Assembly (NCBI GenBank): GCA_964540905.1
Contig: CAZIOS010000007.1
Span: forward strand, 28,122-92,121
Length of the DNA: 64,000 nucleotides
Reading direction: 5' to 3'
From: VAYN01 sp964540905
GTDB lineage: Bacteria > Actinomycetota > Thermoleophilia > Solirubrobacterales > 70-9
Numbering within the stretch: position 1 is the first letter of the stretch; every line of letters starts with the position of its first letter. Below are positions 37,416 to 44,841 of this stretch, piece by piece. The position numbers were made by a program, and so were the translations under genes. The notes beneath the pieces were generated by a model. The model was not told the DNA's origin. It worked only from the letters and a program-made list of their open reading frames with translations, and searched no databases.

Positions 37416-38306
37416 CTACCGAGCGCGGAGGACGTCGATCATCGTCGCCACGGCTGGCGTCGCGGCGGCGGCCCGTGGGGTCGCGGCGAAGACCTTGCGA
37501 ACCGGGCTGGACGGGTGCAGGGCGCGGACCCTGATGTCGTCGCGGACGCTGGAGAGCGCCAGCTCGGGGATCAGGGCGACGCCGACGCCGGCGGCGACGA
37601 GGCCTTGGATGGTCTGGTAGTCGTCGCTCTCGAAGGAGACCGTCGGCTCGAACCCCGCCGCATGGCAGGACCGGATCACGTGCTTCGCGCAGGGGCTCGA
37701 GGCGGACGTCTGCACCCAGGACTCGTCGCGCAGGTCGCCGAGCTCGATCCGCTCGCGCCCGGCCAGCCGGTGCTCCCGCGGCAAGGCGAGGTGGAGCGGG
37801 TCGTCGAACAGCTCGAACCGCCTCATGCCGGCGCTGAGGCGCTCGCCGACGCCCTCGAATTCGAACAGCAGGACGAGGTCGAATTCGCCCGCCCGCAGGC
37901 GCGGCGTGATCTCCTCCGGCTCGCCCTCGGCGAGCGTCACCTCGACGCCGGGGTGGGAGGCGCGAAAGGCGGCAATCGCCTCTGGCATCAGGGTTGAGCC
38001 GGCGGTCGGGAAGGAGGCGGTGCGCAGGTGGCCGCCGCGACCACGGGCGATCGCGGCGACCTCGTCCTCGGCGGCGTCCATCCGCGCCAGGATGCCGCCG
38101 ACGTGGGCGGCGAGGGCGCCGCCGGCGGAGGTCGGCCGGATGCCGCCGCGGCGGCGCTCGATCAGGGCCGTGCCCAGTTCGCCCTCGAGCGTCGCGATCG
38201 CCTGCGAGACGGCGGACTGCGAGTAGGAGAGGGCGTCGGCGGCAGCTGAGAAGGAGCCGTGTTCGACGACCTCGCGAAAGACGTTCAGCCTGTTCGTATT
38301 CAGCAT
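37416..38306 (-). CDS. LysR-family transcriptional regulator
   Basis: A 296-aa LysR protein. The HTH is NRLNVFREVVEHGSFSAAADALSYSQSAVSQAIATLE at the N-terminus (about 4-40). The periplasmic-binding-like effector domain follows, with GEFDLVLLFEF and GVGVALIPELA. ATG 38306 is preferred over TTG 38312 as it gives MLNTNRLNVF. It is divergent from a universal stress gene, and a T-N11-A dyad overlaps its own start, so it probably represses itself and controls the stress gene. Effector unknown. Confidence 0.93.
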   Translation of the reverse strand: MLNTNRLNVFREVVEHGSFSAAADALSYSQSAVSQAIATLEGELGTALIERRRGGIRPTSAGGALAAHVGGILARMDAAEDEVAAIARGRGGHLRTASFPTAGSTLMPEAIAAFRASHPGVEVTLAEGEPEEITPRLRAGEFDLVLLFEFEGVGERLSAGMRRFELFDDPLHLALPREHRLAGRERIELGDLRDESWVQTSASSPCAKHVIRSCHAAGFEPTVSFESDDYQTIQGLVAAGVGVALIPELALSSVRDDIRVRALHPSSPVRKVFAATPRAAAATPAVATMIDVLRAR

Positions 38307-38319
38307 AAGCAATACTTAT
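38305..38319. promoter_or_regulatory. LysR-type box ATAAG-N5-CTTAT
   Basis: ATAAGCAATACTTAT is a perfect 5-bp dyad of the T-N11-A kind that LysR proteins recognise. It covers the LysR start codon and lies about 95 bp before the divergent universal stress gene, inside an A+T-rich patch that stands out from the surroundings. Confidence 0.6.
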
Positions 38320-38412
38320 TCTAACAATTAGTAACAGCAGTTGCACTGATAGTTGATCCGTGCCAACCTCGCTCTCGAGAACTTCGAAAATCCATTCATC
38401 CAGGAGGAAGTC

Positions 38413-39102
38413 ATGGCTCTCAAGATCATCGTTTCCTACGACGACACCGACTACGACAAAGACGCGCTGGCGCTCGGACGCCTGCTCGCTCTCGGCGGCG
38501 CCGAGCTCTCGCTCGCCTACGTCGTCCACTCCTTCGGGGGCGCGCTCGAGGAGCGGCAGGCCGAGGAGATGCTGGCCCGCGCCGCGGCCTCGGTGGGCGC
38601 TCCCGACATGCCCCGCCACGTCGTCGTCAACCCCGGCACGAGCGTCGGCCTGACCGAGCTGGCCCAGCGCGAGGGCGCCAACGTGATCGTCTTCGGCTCC
38701 GAGTACCGGACCGCGCCGGGCACCGTCAAGCCGGGCATCTCGGCCCACAAACTGCTGCTCGGAGGGCCGGCCGCGATCGCCGTCGCCCAGGCGGGTCTGC
38801 ACACCGCTCCCTCGGTCAGCGTCAACACGGTTGGCATCATCGACGAGGGCGACAGCGCCGCCCGCGAGACCGCGAACAGCCTCACCGCGGCGCTCGGCGC
38901 CAGCGTCGGGGAGTACGGCTCCGGCCCGGTCGACCTTCTGGTCGTCGGCTCGCGGCCGGAGGCGCCACAGGGCAAAGTCGTCCTCAGCGCCAAAAGCGAC
39001 TACGCGGTCGAGGCGGCGACCTACCCGGTCCTGGTGGTTCCGCGCGGTGTCAGCCTCGGCTTCGCGGCGCCGCAGGCGCCCGCCGCCGCGGTCGAGGCCT
39101 AA
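38413..39102 (+). CDS. Universal stress protein, tandem UspA-like
   Basis: A 229-aa protein. The N-terminal half begins LKIIVSYDDTDYDKDALALG and ends with a G-rich segment GTVKPGISAHKLLLGGPAAIAVA. The second half (VNTVGIIDEGDSAARETAN to YPVLVVPRGV) repeats the fold, so it is a double Usp. The phosphate-binding GxxG(S) loops are imperfect in both halves, so ATP binding is doubtful. ATG 38413 has AGGAGG upstream. The divergent LysR with its box may regulate it. Confidence 0.85.
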   Translation: MALKIIVSYDDTDYDKDALALGRLLALGGAELSLAYVVHSFGGALEERQAEEMLARAAASVGAPDMPRHVVVNPGTSVGLTELAQREGANVIVFGSEYRTAPGTVKPGISAHKLLLGGPAAIAVAQAGLHTAPSVSVNTVGIIDEGDSAARETANSLTAALGASVGEYGSGPVDLLVVGSRPEAPQGKVVLSAKSDYAVEAATYPVLVVPRGVSLGFAAPQAPAAAVEA

Positions 39103-39545
39103 GGCTCCGGTCGTCTGACGACGAGGATGACGGCCGCGATCGTCGGGTCGCGGTCGTCCATCCTCTTCCTCGCTTCGCCCCAGTGCACAGCCCGCAGGTC
39201 GTGGCCGGCCATCAGGTCGGCCGTCACGGCCTCCGGCGTCGGCGTCTCGATCACGAACGCGTCGGGCATGCTGGGCGGCGGCGCCTTGTCGAGCAGCTCT
39301 CGCGTGACGGCTTGCGAGGCCCGCTCGGCATTCGCCCAGCCCTGACCGAAGGAGAGGTCGCGCGCCTCCATCTCCGGGCCCTCGAGGATCACCAGGCTGC
39401 TCTTGCGGGGCAGCCACTCGCGCTCGCCCATCTCGATCGTCCTGTCCTCCAGCCAGGGATGGACGATCTTGGCGATCACGTCCTCGCGATTGAGGTTGAA
39501 GACCCGGGCGCGGTTGAAGCCGGCGCTGATTTCGACGTGGAACAC
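39099..39545 (-). CDS. Hypothetical protein
   Basis: A 148-aa soluble protein that I cannot place. Well-ordered segments are FHVEISAGFNRARVFNLNRE, SSLVILEGPEMEARDLSFGQG and WANAERASQAVTREL; the tail ends VILVVRRPEP. No signal or membrane segment. GTG 39545 was chosen because TAGCGT (39554-39559, minus strand) ends 8 bp before it. The overlap of its stop with the universal stress gene stop is 4 bp, convergent. It is divergent from the HAD gene. Confidence 0.7.
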   Translation of the reverse strand: MFHVEISAGFNRARVFNLNREDVIAKIVHPWLEDRTIEMGEREWLPRKSSLVILEGPEMEARDLSFGQGWANAERASQAVTRELLDKAPPPSMPDAFVIETPTPEAVTADLMAGHDLRAVHWGEARKRMDDRDPTIAAVILVVRRPEP

Positions 39546-39601
39546 GGGCCGCGACGCTAGCGCTTTCCGCACCCCCGAGGCAAATTGGGATGATCAGGCG
39601 C

Positions 39602-40258
39602 ATGCGTCCGAACCTGCCGGAAGCGGTGGTCTTCGACAACGACGGCCTGCTGCTGGACACGGAGTCGGTCTGGACCCGGGCCGAGCGCGATCTCTTCGAG
39701 CGCCGCGGCGCCGAGTTCACCGCCGCCGACAAGCGCCAGCTGGTCGGCACCTCGGCGGCGATCGCCGGCGGCGTCCTCGAAGCGCGCCTGGGCGAGCCGG
39801 GGCGGGCGGCGGCCCTGATCGAGGAGCTGAACGAGCTCGTCGTCGCCGAGCTCGAGCACGGGGTCGAGGCGATGATCGGAGCCCGCGAGCTGCTGGCGCG
39901 ATTGCGCCAGCGCGGCACGCCGCTCGGCCTCGTCTCCAACTCGCCACTGGTCTTCGTCCGCCGCTCGCTGCAGCTGGCCGGCTTCGAGGGCAGCTTCGAC
40001 GTCGTCCTCAGCGCTCACGAGGTGGCGGCGCCGAAGCCGGCGCCAGACCCCTACCTCGAGGCCTGCCGCCGGCTCGGAGTCCCGCCCGGCCCCGCCGTGG
40101 TCGCGCTGGAGGACTCGCCGACCGGGGTGGCGGCGGCGCGGGCGGCCGGGCTGACGGTGATCGGGGTGCCCTCGGTCGAGGGGGTGGCGCTGGAGCAGGC
40201 GCACCACCTGGCCGAGTCGCTGCTCGACGAGATGATCTCCGAGCGCCTCGCCCTCTGA
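39602..40258 (+). CDS. HAD-superfamily phosphatase (beta-phosphoglucomutase-like)
   Basis: A 218-aa HAD hydrolase. Motif I is VFDNDGLLLDTES with the nucleophile Asp, motif II Ser is in LGLVSNSP, motif III Lys is in APKPAPDPYLEA and motif IV is ALEDSPTGVAAA. The cap is the small helical type of beta-phosphoglucomutase-like enzymes. The substrate is a small phosphate ester, not known. The ATG at 39602 follows GATGAT by 7 bp; an ATG at 39590 is possible. Confidence 0.9.
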   Translation: MRPNLPEAVVFDNDGLLLDTESVWTRAERDLFERRGAEFTAADKRQLVGTSAAIAGGVLEARLGEPGRAAALIEELNELVVAELEHGVEAMIGARELLARLRQRGTPLGLVSNSPLVFVRRSLQLAGFEGSFDVVLSAHEVAAPKPAPDPYLEACRRLGVPPGPAVVALEDSPTGVAAARAAGLTVIGVPSVEGVALEQAHHLAESLLDEMISERLAL

Positions 40259-40264
40259 GCTGGC

Positions 40265-41146
40265 CTACCCGCGCAGCACCCGGCGCCGCCGCAGCACTCG
40301 CTCGCAGATCTCCAGCAGTTCGCGCACCCGCAGCATCGCCGCCGGGCTCAGCTCGCCCGCCAGCGCCGCGTTGGCCGCTTCGCCGGCCTCGCCGCGGCGC
40401 TCCTGCAGCGCCGCCATGTCCTCCTCGTGCCCGGGGTCGCTCAGCGCCCCCCGCAGCTCCGCCAGCAGCGCCTCGAGCCCGACCCGCAGCTGCAGCGCCG
40501 CCTCGCGCTCGCGGCCGGCGTCGAGGTCGGCGCGAGCGCGCAGCAGCAGCGTCTCGCAGGCGCCGGCCCGCTCGCGGCCGCCCAGGACCGCGGCGACCCG
40601 TTCCTGCGGGCGCAGGTCTTCCTGACGCCGCTGGCGTCGCGAGGCGCCAGCGGCCCTGGCATCGACCGTCCGCGCCGCGGTGAAGAGGCCGTCGGCGATC
40701 TCCTCGCCCTCGCCGTAGCCGAGCCGCGCCGCCACCGCCCGCTCCGGCCTCAGCGCGCCGGCGTAGGGGTCGGCCGCCGCGACCGCCTGCGCGTGCAGGG
40801 CGCGGTTGAGCAGCTCGATCCCGTCGGCGAGGAGCTCGTCCGCGGTCTCCTCGGCCTCGGTTGCCTGGTCGAGCCAGCGCTGGGCGTCCTCCTCGCCGGC
40901 GAAGGGGGCGAAGGCCCGCACCGCGGTGACCCGGGTCAGCGGCAGGGGAGAGGGGTCGGCGCCCGCTTCGGCGTCGCGCGGCCGGCGCCGCTGCCGGCGT
41001 GGCGGCGCCGGCGCGCCGACGGTGCCGACGACGAGAACGCTCTCGCGCGGCCCGGTGCCGTCGTCGTGGCGGGCCAGGTAGCGGCCGTCGGCCAGGGCCA
41101 GGGTCCCGGCGAAGTCGAACTGCGCGAATCCGAATAGCGTGGCCAG
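40265..41146 (-). CDS. Hypothetical protein with a non-canonical (CTG) start
   Basis: A soluble protein of about 293 aa, function unknown. Coding-like sequence (TLFGFAQFDFAGTL, then LADGRYLARHDD and VLVVGTVGAPAPPRR) extends well upstream of the only canonical start, GTG 40921. It runs back to an in-frame TAG at 41165-41167, which is also the stop of the upstream cell-wall gene. The best start seems to be CTG 41146. The rest is helical and Arg/Glu/Ala-rich (CETLLLRARADLDAGREREAALQL). If GTG 40921 is used, 75 conserved-looking residues are lost. It converges with the HAD gene. Confidence 0.6.
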   Translation of the reverse strand: MATLFGFAQFDFAGTLALADGRYLARHDDGTGPRESVLVVGTVGAPAPPRRQRRRPRDAEAGADPSPLPLTRVTAVRAFAPFAGEEDAQRWLDQATEAEETADELLADGIELLNRALHAQAVAAADPYAGALRPERAVAARLGYGEGEEIADGLFTAARTVDARAAGASRRQRRQEDLRPQERVAAVLGGRERAGACETLLLRARADLDAGREREAALQLRVGLEALLAELRGALSDPGHEEDMAALQERRGEAGEAANAALAGELSPAAMLRVRELLEICERVLRRRRVLRG

Positions 41147-41164
41147 AGGCCGGGATTCTGACCG

Positions 41165-43552
41165 CTAGTCGCCGCTGCCGCTGCCCGTGCCGCCGCCGAG
41201 CACGCTGCCAGCTTCCGCCGGTCGCTTGTCCGGCAGCGAGTACTTGGAGGGGGCGATCGGGACTTCCGGGTTTTCGATCTGGCCGAGGCGTTTGATCAGC
41301 CGCTGCCACTGGTCCGGTTTCAGCAGCGCCGAGAAGCCGGGTTCGGCGGCGCCGGCTTCGCTCGCGATCGGGTAGTAGCCGATGTGGACGTGGTCGTAGT
41401 GGTCGGCTTCGGCGAAGCTGGTTTCTCCCGGCAGGTTCTCGAGCGAGATCACCTGGTGCGGGTGCATCGTCCCCTGCAGCGCCAGGACGTCGCGGATCAG
41501 CTGGTCGACCAGCGTCCCCGGCCCCTGGTGGCCGGTGACCGGGACGCCGTCGATTTCGGCGATGTCGACCGCGTCGCCGGTGCTGTGCTCGGAGACGCTG
41601 CCGTTGGTGGTGAGGATGCTGTGGCCGCACTTCAGCGCGCTGATCCTCATCGTGAAGCCTTTCGCGCGCAGGTACTCGAGCACCGCCAGCACCCGGCGGT
41701 CGATCTGCCCGGTTTCGATGTCCTCGCGGCCGCAGGTGTAGATGTCGAGGCCCTTGTCGTCCAGCACCCGCCGCTCCAGCGCTTCCTTGGAGAGCAGCAG
41801 GACGCCGGCGCCGCTGAGCTTGGCGCTGAACGGGTTCTTGCCCTTGGCCCGGTAGATCGCCGTCGCTTCGAGCAGCTTCCAGCCGTCGAGGATCGGCTTC
41901 GGGTCGATCCGCGGGGCGCCGCGGCCGGCCGGCCGGATCGAGAAGTTGATGTGCGGGTCGACCCCGCCCGCGGGGCCGGCGACGCGGGCGAGCACGGTGC
42001 CGGCGATCACTTTCGAGCCGACCGCGAGCGAGCCGTCGGCGGGCGCCGCGGTGACGCTTTCGGTCTCCTGGCCGCCGCCTTCGCCCTCCGGGGCGCCGGC
42101 GCCGGCGCGGCCGGGCAGGGCCCGCAGCCGCGGCCGCAGATCCTGGCTTTCGACCGGGATCTGTTCTTCGCTGCCCTGCGGCGTCACCACCGTGCGCTGG
42201 TCGCGGACCAGCTGGCCGAGCTCGGCGTAGGTGTAGCGGTTGCCGTAGGTGTCTTCGAGCACGACGTACTTGCCGAGCCGCGGCGAGCTGCCGAACCTGC
42301 GGATGACGCCGTCGTTGACGGCGACCACCGGCGCGCCCCGGTGGCTGAAGATGTTGATCCCGCGCCGGGTCGGCGAGGAGGAGATGACTTCGGCGGCGTT
42401 GCCGCTGGTGCGGCTGTCGGTGCTGGCGCGCTTCAGCGCGGCGCGGGCGGAGATGTCGTCGGCGTAGCGGGCGTTGGCGGCGATCGGGAAGTGCGCCCCC
42501 TCGGTCAGCCCGGTCAGCGAGCCGATCAGGGTTTCCGGCAGGCGACCGTAGGCGCGCGCGTAGAGCAGCACCTCCTGGGCGTACCAGTCGGCGTGGTTGT
42601 AGGCGAGGATCGCGTTGTAGAGGTCCTTCTGGCCGCCGGCGACCTTGAGGTAGTGGGCGGCGGCGCAGATCGCGTCGACCGGGTTGTAGGGGTCTTTGCG
42701 GCCGTCGCCGTTGGCGTCGAGCCCGTAGGTTTCCCAGCTCGAGGGGAGGAACTGCATCCAGCCGACGGCGCCGGCGCTGGAGACGTTGAGGTTGGTGCCG
42801 AAGTTGGTCTCGATTTTGTTGATCGCCGCCAGCACCTCCCAGGGGATCCCGTATTCGGTGCCGCAGGCCTGGTAGATCGGCAGCAGGAAGGGGGGGATCT
42901 CGAAGGAGTCGATGACGAAGTTGGGGACGCCGATCGGCGCCGGCCCGAAGGGGGCGAAGGTCGTCGTCGGGTTGGCCGCGGTCGGGGCGCCGCCGGCGGC
43001 GAAGGGGGAGCCGCCGTCGCCGTTTTCGTCCAACGGCTGGACCCCGCCGCCGGTGGCGCTGGGAGCGCGGACGCCGCCGCCGTTGCCGTTGCCACCGCTG
43101 GCGTCGCCGATGCTTGCGTTGTGGCCAACGCCGCCGCGCATTTCGGTGCCGCCTTCGATGCCGATCGGGCTGCCCTGCTGGAAGGCCTTGCCCGGCTTGC
43201 CCAGTTCAGACCCTGAAGTTGAAGTTGAGGTTGAGCCTTCTTCGGTGGGCGCGACGGTGCTGGGCCCCGCCGGGGAAGTGGAGGAGCCGCCGCCGGTCGT
43301 TTCGGGCCCCTCGCTGTTGTCGCTGGGCGAGTTGCAGTCGGGATCGGCCATGTCGATCAGGCCGTCGCCGTCGTTGTCGATGCCGTCCGAGCATTGCGGC
43401 GCTTTCAGCGCCGGGATCGCCGTCGTCGCGATGCCGGCGGCTTCGACCGGAGAGCTTTCGCCCAGCGGGTCGGCGCCGGCGACCGTCACGCCCAGGGCTG
43501 AGAGCGCCAGGAAGCTGGCGAGCACGACGATCAGTGCGATCTTGGTTCTCAT
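41165..43552 (-). CDS. Secreted cell-wall enzyme: SLT transglycosylase, M23-like and M15-like domains
   Basis: An exported protein of 795 aa. The signal peptide is MRTKIALIVVLASFLALSAL, ending near VAGA. A CSDGIDNDGDGLIDMADPDC calcium-type motif and a long Gly/Ser/Thr linker follow. The lytic transglycosylase domain has catalytic Glu in NKIETNFG and SSAGAVGWMQFLPSSW. An M23/LytM-like domain follows (HRGAPVVAVNDGVIRRFG, RYTYAELGQL, DPHINFSIRP) but lacks the HxxxD and second His of active enzymes. The end is M15-like: SEHSTGDAVDIA and DHVHIGYYP. It should cut glycan strands and perhaps stem peptides. Start ATG 43552 is set by the signal peptide. Confidence 0.87.
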   Translation of the reverse strand: MRTKIALIVVLASFLALSALGVTVAGADPLGESSPVEAAGIATTAIPALKAPQCSDGIDNDGDGLIDMADPDCNSPSDNSEGPETTGGGSSTSPAGPSTVAPTEEGSTSTSTSGSELGKPGKAFQQGSPIGIEGGTEMRGGVGHNASIGDASGGNGNGGGVRAPSATGGGVQPLDENGDGGSPFAAGGAPTAANPTTTFAPFGPAPIGVPNFVIDSFEIPPFLLPIYQACGTEYGIPWEVLAAINKIETNFGTNLNVSSAGAVGWMQFLPSSWETYGLDANGDGRKDPYNPVDAICAAAHYLKVAGGQKDLYNAILAYNHADWYAQEVLLYARAYGRLPETLIGSLTGLTEGAHFPIAANARYADDISARAALKRASTDSRTSGNAAEVISSSPTRRGINIFSHRGAPVVAVNDGVIRRFGSSPRLGKYVVLEDTYGNRYTYAELGQLVRDQRTVVTPQGSEEQIPVESQDLRPRLRALPGRAGAGAPEGEGGGQETESVTAAPADGSLAVGSKVIAGTVLARVAGPAGGVDPHINFSIRPAGRGAPRIDPKPILDGWKLLEATAIYRAKGKNPFSAKLSGAGVLLLSKEALERRVLDDKGLDIYTCGREDIETGQIDRRVLAVLEYLRAKGFTMRISALKCGHSILTTNGSVSEHSTGDAVDIAEIDGVPVTGHQGPGTLVDQLIRDVLALQGTMHPHQVISLENLPGETSFAEADHYDHVHIGYYPIASEAGAAEPGFSALLKPDQWQRLIKRLGQIENPEVPIAPSKYSLPDKRPAEAGSVLGGGTGSGSGD

Positions 43553-43789
43553 CCCAGTGCGCCTCGATACCCGCTGGCAGGGACGGCGACAACGGAAACC
43601 GGGTCCGCACCATCCCCGCGCAACAGGCGAGCCCACGGTACTTGTTCACCTGGGAGGGCGCAACGGCCTCGGTGGCCCCCCAACAAGGCCTTAATCAACG
43701 TCTGCATCATGCCTGCAGTCGGGCAGCGTTTCAGGCGAGCCGGATGTGCTCGTTAAGCTGATGTCAATGAGCGGAAGAAGGCGGGGGAA

Positions 43790-44137
43790 ATGAGCATCGA
43801 GCAAGACGAGTACGAGCAGGACGGGCTACGGGCCCGCAGCGAGCAGGCGATCGGCGAGATCGCCCAGGCGCTGATCGACAACCCGACGCTGCACAACGCG
43901 ATCTCGGCCGCCTTTGGGGCGCGCGAGAAGGCGATCGAGGCTCAGCAGGCCGCGAGGAACGCCCTCAACCTCTCCTCGGCGACCGATCTCGAGCGGCTGG
44001 AGCGGCGCCTGCGCTCGTTCTCGCAGCGGCTCGAGGACGTCGAGGAGCAGCTCGACGAGATCAGTCGCGAGCTCGGCTCGCTGCGCCGCCAGGTGGCGAA
44101 GAAACCCGCCAAAGCCGCCAAGAACGGCAAAGACTAA
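43790..44137 (+). CDS. Hypothetical coiled-coil protein
   Basis: A 115-aa acidic-then-basic protein. The N-terminal 65 residues are helical (SEQAIGEIAQALIDNPTLHNAI, then AREKAIEAQQAARNAL). A heptad coiled coil follows (LERLERRLRSFSQRLEDVEEQL), then a Lys/Ala tail KKPAKAAKNGKD. It recalls phasin-like or nucleoid-associated helpers with Lys-Ala tails, but no family is assigned. The start ATG follows GCGGGGGAA. A 237-bp gap before it, shared with the divergent cell-wall gene, shows no other gene. Confidence 0.75.
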   Translation: MSIEQDEYEQDGLRARSEQAIGEIAQALIDNPTLHNAISAAFGAREKAIEAQQAARNALNLSSATDLERLERRLRSFSQRLEDVEEQLDEISRELGSLRRQVAKKPAKAAKNGKD

Positions 44138-44146
44138 CCCTTGACC

Positions 44147-44815
44147 TTAGCTTGAGAGTGCAGCGGCCGCGGCGATCCCCGCCGCCTTCGCGGCGGCGGC
44201 GAGAACCTCTTCGTCCGCCTCTTCCCCGGCGGCGCTCTCACTGACCGCCAGCACCGCCGCCATCGCCACGCCGAGCTCCTCGGCCCGGACGAGCAGCGTC
44301 GCCGTCTGCATGTCGGCGGCGTCGACCCGCTCGGCATAGGGTGCGGGCGCCTCGTCCTGCCGCCGGTGCAGGGTGTCGAGGCTGGCGACGATCGCCGGCC
44401 GCGCCGTGCGGCCGAGCCGCTCCCGCAGCCGCGCGGTCAGCTTCGCTTCGGGCAGCGCCGCCAGCCCGTCCCCGCCGCCGGCCCAGGCGTGCGCCTCGAG
44501 CACCAGCAGCAGCTCGCCGGGCGCCGGCTCCGGCGCGATTGCCGCGCAGGTGCCGACCCGGACCGCCCGCCGCAGGCCCAGCTCGGCGAGGTCGGCGAGG
44601 ACGAGGGCGGCGCTGGGCCCGCCCATCCCGGTCGCCTGCACGGTCAGCTCGGCGCCGGCCGGGGTGCGGCCCGAGTAGCCCCAGAGCCCGCGGGCGTGGT
44701 TGCTCATCTTCGGCTCCTCGAGCAGTGCCTGGGCCAGCATCAGCGCCCGCCCGGGGTCGCCGACGAGGACCGCGTCGGCGGCGGTCGGGGCAGTGGGCCG
44801 CAGACGGGAAGGCAT
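44147..44815 (-). CDS. Nucleoside phosphorylase family protein (PNP/UDP type)
   Basis: A 222-aa member of the NP-I fold that cleaves nucleosides, probably a uridine or purine nucleoside phosphorylase. The phosphate loop is VLVGDPGRA near the N-terminus, TGMGGPSAALVLADL and RVGTCAAI follow. The usual MExAAL near the ribose site reads MQTATLLVRAEELG, with Gln in place of Glu, which may alter specificity. ATG 44815 lies 9 bp after TACGCT (44825-44830, minus strand). Confidence 0.82.
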   Translation of the reverse strand: MPSRLRPTAPTAADAVLVGDPGRALMLAQALLEEPKMSNHARGLWGYSGRTPAGAELTVQATGMGGPSAALVLADLAELGLRRAVRVGTCAAIAPEPAPGELLLVLEAHAWAGGGDGLAALPEAKLTARLRERLGRTARPAIVASLDTLHRRQDEAPAPYAERVDAADMQTATLLVRAEELGVAMAAVLAVSESAAGEEADEEVLAAAAKAAGIAAAAALSS

Positions 44816-44824
44816 CGCCGCGGC

Positions 44825-44834
44825 AGCGTAGCCT
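44825..44834. promoter_or_regulatory. Overlapping back-to-back -10 elements
   Basis: TACGCT on the minus strand (44825-44830) lies 9 bp from the nucleosidase ATG. TAGCCT on the plus strand (44829-44834) lies 7 bp from the cyclase GTG. Both start codons are within 27 bp of each other, with no room for leaders. Confidence 0.5.
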
Positions 44835-44841
44835 CCGCAGC

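Noticed and set aside
36265..39939. A 1224-codon minus-strand open frame
   Set aside because: It runs antisense or out of frame across amt, LysR, USP and the HAD gene, each with clear motifs; the product has no recognisable sequence.
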